64,000 bases of DNA from Wuchereria bancrofti (Eukaryota > Nematoda > Chromadorea > Rhabditida > Onchocercidae): NCBI GenBank assembly GCA_005281725.1, contig SSBO01000009.1:1360127-1424126 (forward strand), read 5' to 3'. Within the stretch, counting starts at the first letter, position 1; the number at the start of each line of letters is the position of its first letter. Shown here piece after piece: positions 14,812 to 26,407 of this stretch. The position numbers and the translations under genes were made by a program. The notes below the pieces were generated by a model, which saw only the letters and a program-made list of their open reading frames with translations, did no database searches and was not told the origin of the DNA.

Positions 14812-14817
14812 AATAAA
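14812..14817 (+). promoter_or_regulatory. Candidate polyadenylation signal of the EML-like gene
   Basis: AATAAA lies about 295 bp after the EML stop codon on the same strand. It is a plausible 3'-end signal, but AATAAA is frequent by chance in this AT-rich DNA. Confidence 0.35.
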
Positions 14818-17515
14818 GTTTATAAAAGTTTTCGTTTTTTAAACTTTTTTTTTTGAAGTATTATTGTTATATAATGACAACATTTGGGTATTATCTGAAT
14901 TGTACTTGTAGGAAACTGTAATATTTGACACATTTATTTCTTATTGTTAAATATTATTTGCTCTCTATTAATTTATCAAGTGAATTTTTTTGTTGTTATT
15001 TTCTCGAGACAATACAATATACACGCATATCATGATAATATTCATGCAACTCTTTCTGAATATGAAATGAATTTAACAGAAAATAATGATAATCAAATAT
15101 GCTGAACGTAGTACTTACAAAAATTAAAATCATTTTTGTCAATAATATAAATTAAATTTTCATTTGACAAATTCACTTCGACCATTGCCTTATAAAATTG
15201 ATACGCAAGAGAAGGGCAAATTAAATTAAGTCGTTTAAGAGAGAGTGAAGATTACCAAATTTAAAAGTTTTAGAAATGATACGTGAATGAGTAATACACG
15301 TGTACGTAACTGAAAAGGAAAAAAGGGAAATAAAGAATACTAATGGAACAAACATTGAAGAACTGGAAGATCTCAAATTTCCATATGCATTGATCTATGA
15401 AGATATTAGTAGTTAGAACTGTAATTTTAGCAAATAGAATCTGTGAAGAAAATCAATCATACAGCATTTGTTGTTGAGTGCAAAGTAATTGTGCTTTCGA
15501 AATTTAGTTAGGCATAAATTTTAATTTTAATTAGGTCTGAATATATTTTCATTAATCAACTTAAAACAGTATGCCAAATTAATACATTTTCACCAACGAG
15601 AAATAAGTTTGTTTTCTTCTGTGGCATAAAAATTAGTGCTGTGATGAGATTTGGTGAATTTGGAAATACATCTACAATTATTAATATAATTTACGTTAAC
15701 TGAAATATGATATTTATTTGGTATTCGATCGGAAACATTTGTCTTGTAATTGTTAATTTAAAGATATTTCCTTAACATAATAAATTAAAAGATTTGTTGA
15801 ATTGCAGTGAAAAGTTTTTTTTGCTGAATTTAATGAATTCAAGAATAACAGACAACCAAATGCATACTACTACCAATGATTTGGTTATGATTATCAGTTG
15901 TGATTTAGTTGAATAAATTTGAAATGTTTGCTGAAAATAATAAATGAACCGACCAAAAACTTAAAAAGAAAATAATTTAATTATAAGCAATTTTTTTTCC
16001 GAAATAAAAATATAGAAATTAAATTTTCCATTTGTATAATCATTCTTGTTAATATATATGATGAAATGAATGTTATGGCAATTAACAGAGAAATATGATG
16101 TATAATTATAATGTTTTATTCAGACAACTTTTCTAATTCTTCCTAACTTTTTTCTTCCTTTATTTCATCTATTTTCTCATTAATTTGTTTGCTTTATTTG
16201 TTGCCATCATTTTTCTATTTAAAAAAAAAAAAAATTTTTTTCTAATTTATAAAATTATCAAATATCACCACCCTGCGATATAAGTCACTGAAGCATAGAA
16301 CTTTATCAGTAATATATAATATATTCAAATCTCACCAAATGTATGTACGTCTGTTGGATATGCTTGGAATGAAATAAATTTAAATATTATAACAGAAAAG
16401 AAAAAAAAAGATAAATTTTAAAAAAAAAAGAAAAAAAGATAAATTTATATATCATAACGACTGTTTTTTTAACACATTATTACAATTTTGGTTAGTAGAA
16501 AATTAGGATTTGAAATTTGTAAGAGATGTCCAAGCCTATATAAGCTTACACGTTTAAGTTATTTCTCAAAATTGAGAAGCCTTGGAAAGATAAGGAAAGA
16601 AAAGAAAAACGGAAAATAGGCAAATAAAGCGTAAAATTAGTATAGGCAATATAAAATAAGGCATTTTGTTCACTTTTTTTTTTGGCTCTGATTCAAATAA
16701 TAATAAAAATAATATAGTTAATTAAAATTTTTCACTCTAACAATAGCAATAAACATTTTTTTTTACTCAAACAGTGACAAGAAAATTAGTAAATTACTTG
16801 TATATTTAATAAATTGACCGGTTGCTATGTGAATTAAATAAGTTGCTAAGGTGTGCTTGTTTGGATTTAATAAGTTGCTAAGAAGCAGTAATGATCAGAT
16901 CACTTATATTATTTCATTTAATCAAGTTAGTTGTATGAACTTTTCTTTATCTTATTGCTTTCTTCTTATCTTTAATCATTCTTATTTCAAATTTATATTT
17001 CATTTCTTTTTCATCTTTCCATTTTTCTTCTTGTTTTTCTCTTTTTTTCTTATTTTAACACACTTTTTGAATAAAGTGAATTCAATTTCCTCATTGAAAT
17101 TCAATATTATTATGCAACTGACAGCTGAAATTGAATGACTAAAAGGGTCTCAGAGTAATGCAATTTTTCAAACAAACTATTATAAAGACTTATCGTTTAG
17201 TTTTACCATCATTTTTGCTTTGTTTTCCTCTTTCCAACAATAATAATTCGCCGCTTATATTGATTTAGTATTGAAGTCCATAATAGATGGTGTTTTATCG
17301 ATTGCCAATAAATTTTTCTGTGTTCAACAATTGAAAATTTTAGTTGAAATAAGGTTTTAAAATTGCATTTAAAATGTCGAAGTGATTTGCTTTTTTGAAC
17401 GAATTTTCTATTTTGCAAAAAAAAAAAAGATGTTTCAATTTCAATTCTCAGTTATAATCAATAATTATTGTATAAAATAAAGCCTATATAAACCAAATGT
17501 TTCTTTCCTTTTCAG
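14818..17515. other. Gene-poor AT-rich interval
   Basis: I see no exon chain on either strand. The open frame at 16851-17138 is Phe/Ser/Leu-rich, has no splice partners and looks like AT-rich noise. The right end should hold the promoter of the small gene starting at 17534. Confidence 0.5.
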
Positions 17516-17533
17516 GAAAATAAGTATAAATCA
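17509..17533 (+). promoter_or_regulatory. Putative trans-splice acceptor and short leader
   Basis: TTTTCAG ending at 17515 precedes the ATG at 17534 by 18 bases, with no credible upstream coding exon. This is the layout expected for spliced-leader addition in nematodes. It supports the chosen start of the unrecognised gene. Confidence 0.5.
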
Positions 17534-19208
17534 ATGACAGAACGGGAAATTAAAGAAAAAAACGATAATACTGAAAAAATAGATTACGTTGAATTTTTGC
17601 GTACCACAAAACGGCTTAAAAGTGAAATATTTGAAATAATCGAAAATAACGCTCAAAATTTGAACAGTTTATTAAAGTTTGTTAAATTTTAATTAGTTAA
17701 AATCACATTAATTAACAACGAACAAAACTTTCATTAAATAAAGAGATTTTCTAAAGAAAGAAATATGATCATAGTAGTAATAAAATAAGTTTGGCAAAAT
17801 AGTCGTAATCAAATGTTTATATGTAACTTTTAAAGTTATCATTTCTCTTTCTCTTTTCACTTTTTCTCTTCCATTCATTTATAACAATTTCAAATTATTG
17901 CTTGACAATAAAAAAGTGACAAAGGATAAGAAAAAAAAATCTGTGAATTTTCTTTTGTTATTTCTCGCCGATTATATTAAAATGAATGAATTAAGGGAAA
18001 GTTAACACTTTTAAAGGAAATAGGATAAGAAATATGACAATTATGAAATATTTGCCACAATATTCAATCAATAAATTTTAATTTATTTCACCTTTTAACT
18101 TATATGTGAGAAATTTTACCCTTTGTAAAATTTTAGGAAACGAGAACACAGCAGCTGTCTTAGTAATTCAAAGTCGTTTCCACAATTAAGATTAAAGGTT
18201 TCAATATAAAATTTATTCAAAAAAAAAGAAATGATAATGACGGTTTTGTTGATTGATAAAATAAAATGATTTTCAGAAAAAATAAAATGATTGTAATATG
18301 AATCTATAATAATTTTTCATCAAAATCATTTATCCTTTATTGTTAATTTATTTATTAATCTCTAAAAATTAACATTAACTTTGCTATCTGTTCTAGAAAA
18401 ATGAAAATGGAAGTAAAAGTATGGATGATGAAATAAACAGTAATACTCCATGTACATTCTATGAAGCAGTATCCACTTCCAATTATTCAGTTGACAAAAA
18501 TCAACAATGTGAAGTGTCAAAGCTTGCTGGACCACCGACAGTGTCCACTTTACCAAGCATACTTCGTCCACCGAAACGATGGCAAAAAAAAGCTTATTAT
18601 TCATTGGATTCCTCGTCAAAACAGGTATTAGCAATATTTCATTTGCAAAAATTTCTGCAGAAAGAAAAAATGAAATTATTTCGTTTATTTTATTCTACTT
18701 TTTTATGTCTAAAACCTAATCTAATTCAATTTAGTTTAACTGTAATTAAAATTTAAAAAAGCAATATAAGATGGTAGATGTTAATGATAGGGTAATTATA
18801 AATATACCATCATCGGTACAATAAAAATTCTTCCATAATACTTGAAACGAAATTATCAATTAATTACTCGTTCAGTAAGAATGAAAATGATAAGCTGATC
18901 ACATTCTGTTATCGTAAAATTGATAGCGTATTATCCTCTATGAAGTCATTCTTGCATTATAAACGCAAAAATAAACATAGAAATGTCTGTAACACAATTG
19001 CGAAGTTATTTCACCGTACCAGTTGACGTTTGGAATTATATAATTTTAGATGTTGGATGATATGAAAACTATCAATGATGCAGATCTATTGCATATGCCA
19101 ACAATTTGCTCGCTATCAGCACAAATAACGGAAACAAATAGCAAATATGATAAACGAGCTAATAATTACCAAAATAACAGTGAATATAATTCAAAGTCCA
19201 AACAATAG
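17534..19208 (+). CDS. Unrecognised 196-residue protein, four exons
   Basis: Exons 17534-17676, 18137-18197, 18397-18624 and 19050-19208 join in phase (2, 0, 0) through GT-AG introns and give 196 residues plus stop. I do not recognise a family. The N-terminal 50 residues are charged and look helical (LRTTKRLKSEIFEIIE). The middle carries a Pro-rich basic patch (PSILRPPKRWQKK). The C-terminus is Asn/Ser/Lys-rich and probably disordered. There is no signal peptide, membrane segment or Cys pattern. The gene runs towards the - strand TUG gene, with 584 bp between the two stop codons. The four-way phase match argues for a real gene, though expression is unproven. Confidence 0.62.
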
Positions 19209-19792
19209 TTTCCGTATTGCAAAAATGATTTTGACTTGATCTCAGATTTAAATACTACCTGCAGTTTATCCTTCTTGAATACTATCAATAATCCAAGTCG
19301 AAATATCCATTCAATTTCTATATAAATAATTGTTTATTGTTTTAATTTATTAGCATTTCTCTGTTCATTCTTACTAATTTTTTTATCTTTGATATTTATG
19401 TATAAGCGCCTAATCTAATTACTCTCTTTCTTCTCTTGCAAGAAGTGCACTACAATATGTATTTTCTATATGTTAACACCAAGTTTGATCTTGCATTTGC
19501 CTTATTTATTGCGCTGAACCGAAAAAATATATATATAAAATATATATATAATAGAGAACAGCAATATCGAACGCATATGTATCACAATCAATCGATTAAG
19601 AAAATACATGCAAAGACGTCAGAATCATGAGTTTCGCATAATTTAACAGCATTATGCGGTAGAAAAGATAGTCGATACCGACTAAATTAATCGCATTCAT
19701 TATTGAAAGATTCAATTTCTAAAACTTGCATCCAAATGGTCACTGAAGCAAATAACTTCAATTCTACTACACCTGTTGAAACTCCAAAAAAT
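19209..19792. other. Convergent intergenic region
   Basis: This separates the ends of the unrecognised + strand gene and the - strand TUG gene. It holds an AT-rich stretch with a TATATA run near 19530-19552. No gene is seen. Confidence 0.6.
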
Positions 19793-22700
19793 TTACGGTT
19801 TTTTGAACCATTTCGGAAGATTTCCAGAGGGTCGTTGTTTTAACTTCGATGGACCCGCATCATTTCCCAGTGATTCCGATTGACGCTTTCCATTTGGGCG
19901 AACATCCTCAGCATTTGTCACTTTTGGAACATAAGGTTGGTAAATACCATTTACTGACAACCTGAATAAGAAGGAAAACGGATCTATAAGTTTCAATTAG
20001 ATCGAAATGAACAATATTTATTGATACCACTGAATATATTAAATTCAGTTAATGTAGAACAGAATGAAAAAATTTAGACAAATCATGACCTCATATCTTG
20101 AATTTTTTCATTCATTCTGAAGTGACAAATGCCATGAAAAATGCAAACTAAACTTATTTCCAAACCGTTGTGACAAAACATACCATTTGCGGCTAAGTTC
20201 ATCAGCTTCTAGCATGGAAACTTCACAGAATTTATCTCGCACAAAATGAGCAGCTAAAAACACAAAGAAATTTCTTGCTTTAATGCATTAGAAATGAGTT
20301 AAATTAAAAAAAAAAGTCATCGACCACATAAAATCACCGATCATAAAGAAGGGATTACTATGTTTATTGATATTTTTAATAACAGCTGCAAAAAACCTAA
20401 CGACTGGCATTTCATAACACCACGTTCAATGTAAAAAGAAATTACCAAACGTATTTTCCTGTGAATAAAATCGTATATACAGTGAAGATTTCGGAGCAAC
20501 ACCGATTTCAATTAGATTTTTTAAAGTCGTCGACGAAATCTTTTGATTTGCAAGACAAAGGTCGAATTTTATCACAGAGTTTTTCAAATTTTCTGTTACG
20601 AATTCAAATAATCTTGAAACTGAAATACAATCTATATTTATTTATTTTATTTGATAGTAACTTTGGAGAAGAAGCGCTGCGAAAATACAGCAACACTGAA
20701 ATGAGCATAAAATAAATTTTAGAAAAAAGTCATTTTGAATTAAATACAAGTCAAGATTCATTTTAATGTGAGAATTAGAATGATATCAGCAATTATTAAA
20801 AATAACCAGGTTCTCGGGAGATAAACTGAGCTTGTATAATCGTCTTATCAGCACAATTGAATCGTACTACCGTATGCTTATAACTTTCTTCTTTAAGACG
20901 CTTATTCTTTTCAGCGATATATGTTTTTGGCAGCAAAGCTCTCTGCTCTTGTATACCTCTGAAAATTTACTCGTTAAGAGTTCAACTATATCTACCAGAA
21001 TTTTTGATACTTAAGTCTATACTCATAAGTTTATCAACAAAAAAACAGCTCATCTGCTGTAAATGTCAATTAAGAATTACCGTTTCCTACAAATTACGAA
21101 CAATTGCTAAAACATTAATTTCAACCAATCCTCACTAAGTTTCAGTTCTTTTACAATGATTTATTTACTCTGTATGCAGCTGGAAGCTAACATCATCGTC
21201 TTTAAATAAATAATAAAACTGACTATTTTATTCATATAAAACTGAAAAAACAAACGCTTCTGCTCTGAGATCCTGACGAATACTCCGTACATCGTTGACA
21301 GTAAGTTCGAAAAATTGATCATCAATATCATCTTGCTTTTCGGTTACATCTTTTACGCTTTTATCTGATTCCAAATCTTTTCTGATTATGACAGGCATCC
21401 GGTTACATTTCTCAACAGCTAAATATGACACTTCGGAAGAAGGCGTAATAGAGTTGCAAACACTATTCTGTAAAGAGTGAAAAAAAAATTGTTGTCCAGA
21501 TTTTTGTCATTCGAACTATTTAGCAGCGAGATTACTCAGACAAATATGTTGTTATAATTTCTAGAGTACTTCACTAAGTACTTTTATGCTCACTTATTTA
21601 TTTGCAATAAATCAGTCAAACAAATAAATCGCAAGGGAATAAGTTTGAATGGACAGTGGATAACAGTGAAAAAATGGCTAGCGATACTAGCAATTACTAA
21701 TTTTTAAAATAAACAATGCAACTCAAACTGTTTTTCCAACCAAAGTTTAAAATCAAAAACTCACGCTCCGATGATCATTTTCTGTTCGTGCTGCTGTTTG
21801 TAAATCACTAAGATGTATTCTACCATCTTCTCCAATAAGCTGTTCAGCAGGAAAATCAACTGTATTTGTGGTTAAACTGGTATTTACCTGCAAAGAACAA
21901 AAAGCAAGGTCTAAGGCATTTTTTGTTCATTTCTCCAATTTTAACAGTGATTTATTTATTGGACAGCGATAGGAACATGGCTTATGAACATATAAAAACT
22001 AATGAATTGCAGGGTCAAAGAGTTATAGTATCTCAAAAGACATAAGCCTAAAATAATCATGTTTATAACGAAATAAAATCAAAAAAGAAAAAAAAAGGAA
22101 TGCTGTAAATAGAAAAAGTGGATAAGGTAACATACAGTTTTTACTCTATGAAACTTTAAAAACTAAAAGCTGGTAGAATGTAACAAGCCATACAAACCAA
22201 ATCTGCACTCAAATTAGAGCAATAACCGAAATAATAGCTAAACGAACGAAAGTATGATAAAACTGATAAATTCTTTTTAGAAAATGAAGATTCCTTCAAA
22301 TATGAAGAGATGGTGTCCAGATGTTCACAAAATTCCAAAGTACATATTCGTGCATAGAAACAAATTTTAAAAAAGTACCTGATTAAGGAGAGATTGTAGC
22401 TGAGTGAGGCGTGATGAAGCTTGAGGTAGCCATTCAGAGTCTGCAACATGTTCAGTTGCATTTTGAGTTCGACCAGTTGATGATAGCACAGTAGTATGAA
22501 CGGCATTTTCAAGATTTCTATAAGCAGTATGAATGGATCAAATTAAAATATTTCGGTACCAACGGAAGCTACTGACAACCAAAAAGATCATGAACACAAC
22601 CCTACCACTTAAGACGAAAAGAGTTAAAACTGATTGATGGTTCAAACTATCTACCTATTAGCTTCTTGATTGCGTTCCAATATACGAGCTGCCTCCGCTT

Positions 22701-24752
22701 CACGCTTCATCTTGAGTTCGCGTTCAAAAATCTAAAACATAAAGAAAGCCATGAAAAGGAAAAATGTATGATTTTCTATGAATGCGGTAATAAAAGCTTT
22801 GTTCTACTTTCTACATTCATACTGCAGGAAAATAATACATTATAATGAGAAGAAATAAGGATATTTATTTAGAGCCAAGGGAAGATTACAGGAATACCAT
22901 GTATGACCACAGAATTTCCACTTACATACATGTATTGTGTTACAGTTTGAAATGTTTAAGTAAATGAGATTAAACCTCACAGAAGATTACATAATTATAT
23001 CGAAACGTGCATAACCAGTGGATAAACAACTCAAAATTTATAACAGTTACGCAATGATTTTTGATGAACAGAAGAGATTAAAACAAATGATTCACTTCAT
23101 AATTCTACAAGTCTTGTGCTTTCCTTTTTCCTATAATTGTTTCACGAATCTCCGCACACAAGAAATTTTTCTTCATCCTTCAAGAATAAATCAGAATATA
23201 AAATTGATTTTCTCAGCGGCCTCAGACAATCTCCTCTTTTATCAAGCAATTTAATCTATATCACTGAGAAAAAAAAGCTTAATTTCTATGACCTCTTCTC
23301 TTTCATTTTCTAACTGCAATCGACGTTCATTTTCCACTTTTCTTGTTTCATACACTTTTTCTAGCTTTTTTGCTCGCTCATATTCTTCGGCAAGGCGATT
23401 TTCGAGCTTAGACATTTCATCCTCTGACATACGCACCGCAAAATACCTGCAAACTTCTTGCTATATTGGCCAGCAATCTTACAAATTGGAACCATATTGG
23501 TCCAAGTATGTTTCAAGTTCCAATGAATGATTCATACACCCTTAGTGCAAAAAGATGAATCGATTATCCTGCTACCGAGCGAGAAAAGGGTGCTAATTCA
23601 TGCATCTGAAACATCAAATTATCAAAAAAAAAAATCAAATTTAATTAAGATTGAATTAGGAAACTAAACTGTACTAATGGATCCATACGAATTAATTCCA
23701 TGATGAAATAATGAAGTACCTGATCAAACAGCGTCCTCCTGTTATTCCCATCTTTTCCAAAGTCGTCAATTTAAGTTCTGCTTCTCCACGATACTATAAA
23801 ATACATGGCGTAGTTAAAAGCCACAAGTACACACTAAATAACGTAAAGCTAAAGTTGTATAATGTATGCAAAGACATATGAAATTACAATTGGGCAACAG
23901 TGAAGTTATTTACTCAAATTTATGCATGTCGAGAATTACTGTTAAACACAGTAGGTTCGCTGATACTGTTCGATGTTTCATACTTAAATACTAGAAACAA
24001 ACCTCTGTGTTTATGTAGGCACAACATGGTACTTGACCATCAGCACATTTTATTAAGTTTTGAGCTGATTTTTGCGAGAATTCATGTAAAACATCCAACA
24101 AATTTGCTTTATTTGGAAATTGTCCCATGAAACGAGATCCATCTGGAAGCTAAAACTGTAAAAATAACTATAACTTAGGAATAAACATTTATTCTCGCAA
24201 TCAGCAAAAAAAAAAAAAAAAATCAAAATCAAATATATAATCATTCAATCATCTCAGATTAATCTACAAATGTATAAATTGAAATACTCATACTTGTAAG
24301 GCAATATGAATCTGTCCTGGAATTCCATTACCAACGCCCGCACTCTGCACCATCTCAACGGTAGCATTATTGGGTAAACCAGTAAGACGAAGTGGTAACG
24401 CCAAATCTAACGTGTGATTCTGATGCTTTAACTGATGTGTTGATATATCAAAACCTTGTTTCAAGCAAGCTTCTTCCAAAATCTGAAAAAATCTTTAATG
24501 TACTAAATAAAGTAAAACTGAAAAAGCATTAATTTAAAAAACAGCTAAATTTGCATGAAATACCATGAAATGAAGCTACTTAGAAATTGAAATATGATGA
24601 AATAGGTTGATTCTAAAGTATCTATTCTAGTAACTAAACTGATTATAACTGCAGAAAAAATTTGAATAGCAAACCTTACGAAGCTGAGTTGATGGTGTTA
24701 CTTTTACCACACAACGACGAGAATTGGGACAAATAACAGTTATGCTATTCAT
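19793..24752 (-). CDS. ASPSCR1: TUG / ASPSCR1-like UBX-domain protein (p97 cofactor)
   Basis: Thirteen in-phase exons, 5' to 3' on the - strand: 24675-24752, 24294-24482, 24003-24149, 23720-23793, 23293-23446, 22655-22731, 22379-22517, 21765-21887, 21256-21467, 20807-20958, 20446-20619, 20184-20253, 19793-19961. They give 585 residues (human ASPSCR1 is about 553). Residues 1-85 form the TUG ubiquitin-like domain (RRCVVKVTPSTQL, LTGLPNNATVEMV), followed by a second UBL-like stretch ending MGITGGRCLIR. A charged coiled coil spans about 165-240. The block FFELTVNDVRSIRQDL (about 380) is characteristic of TUG, as are the UBX domain (about 425-505, HTVVRFNCADKTI) and the C-terminus SGNLPKWFKKP. 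In animals TUG binds p97/VCP and tethers or releases membrane cargo. The start ATG follows a weak AAG/GTAAG context, so a 5' leader exon is possible. Confidence 0.93.
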
Positions 24753-26407
24753 CCTCTCTTACCTTAAAAATTGAAAAAAAAATAATGAACAATGCGAACA
24801 ATTCGTAAATAATATAAGCGCCAAAATAATAGAATTCTGAAACAATGAATATTTCGTATTATACCTAAATGAAATTGTATAATTTGAACATCTGTAAGCT
24901 ACGACCGTTAATCACCACGTATACTTGTACCGTTAGTTATATTCCATCCATACATGTTATACAAAGATATCCATCCATTTAATCTTCAATTATATCAAGA
25001 AAATAATGCAGCCATTAGCCATAATTAAACTCATAATAATGTTTCACGGAATATGAAAACAACTAGAAATGTCTAAGAGAATGGGAATCTTTATAAGTGA
25101 GATCTTCTCAGTTTAAAAATTTCTGATTTTCAACAAATATGTGGCATGACCTGCTTCTCAGGATGTATAGTGAAATAAGTAGCAATGTAATTTTGTTACA
25201 TTATTTATTTATTTATAACAATCCTACTGTACAACATCCATCCATTAACATTGAATGTGACTATGTGTCACAAAATGATCAATTAGCTTTTTTCTTTAAT
25301 TGCAAAATACTTTGTAACACACACTACAGAGCAAAAAAAAGCAAAGAGCAACAAATGAAATGACAATTAGTGGCCGCACACTGCTCGGCACTTCATGCGA
25401 ATAGAGGCTGTACACTATTGTCAAGTTGTGACATTCTGGAAAAAATCGCTTCATCAGAAAGTCCGCGTCATCAGGCAAAGATGAATAACATTCAAAAAAA
25501 GGACAAAATTCCCGCATTTCTTATCTTAAACCGTACTCACTCACAGTGAAAATGCTACCTCAATTTGACACCTAAAGAAAAAATGATCTAAATTAGATAT
25601 ATCTGACGCACGATGATGTTGTATTAAAATGAACCAGCCATGGGAAGATAAATGAATAAAAGCCTGGAAAATAAAAGCCCAATTAATAAACTTAATATAG
25701 TCACATCAAAAGAATAAGGTGTATAACTGTATTATTTTCCCTCCCACTTTGAACCGACTGTGCCATATTTTTTTTCGAAATCCTAAATCACGGAGATACA
25801 AAAGGCAGATAGCTTGAATAATTAAAGTAACCAAGATCCACTAAAATACTTCCTACAATGATTTTATTATAACCGGAATAATTATAATTATCTGAAATGC
25901 CTATAAGTTAAATGACTTCAATTTACAGATCATTCAAAAACTTTTCACCTGAAAAACCGGATTTCGTTAATCACGAAACTGGATAGAAATAAGAAAGCAA
26001 CAGGAAGTGATAAACAAAACAAATGAGAAAGTTGCACTGGTAACAAATAACGCATTACACACGCATGTAAATTTCGAGCAATCAAATGTTAGAGAGAGAA
26101 ACTGTAATGGAGCTTTTCAATTTAAGGTTTAGACTTCCGAATTTCGAATTATTTAGAAAAATAAGAGGAATGAAGGAAAAAGAAGATTAACAAGTCTGTC
26201 CGTTTTCCATGGAAAAATATTCCATTAAATCAGCGTACAATAAGGAATGACTTAGAATGACAAATTACACAACACACTGGTTAATCTTTACAAACAAACA
26301 ACGATGAAGGAAATAAAAAATAAGCTTTAGCATCACTAGAGGTCGATGATGAAAATCAAAGACGCACTTGCAAAATTCCGTTCTCAATCCAATAACAACA
26401 TTAACTT
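24753..26407. other. Interval between two - strand genes
   Basis: This lies downstream of the kinase gene and upstream of the TUG gene. A - strand open frame at 25296-25517 (73 codons, one hydrophobic segment) has no splice partners that I can find, so I leave it unannotated. TUG regulatory sequence is probably near 24.8-25.5 kb. Confidence 0.5.

Noticed and set aside
23571..23613. A possible extra TUG exon with a good acceptor
   Set aside because: Inserting it brings an in-frame stop. Joining 23720 directly to 23446 keeps the frame and the conserved IRYFAVRMS sequence.
25296..25517. A - strand frame with a hydrophobic segment, upstream of TUG
   Set aside because: No splice-phase partner or recognisable domain. 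It may only be 5' flanking sequence of TUG.
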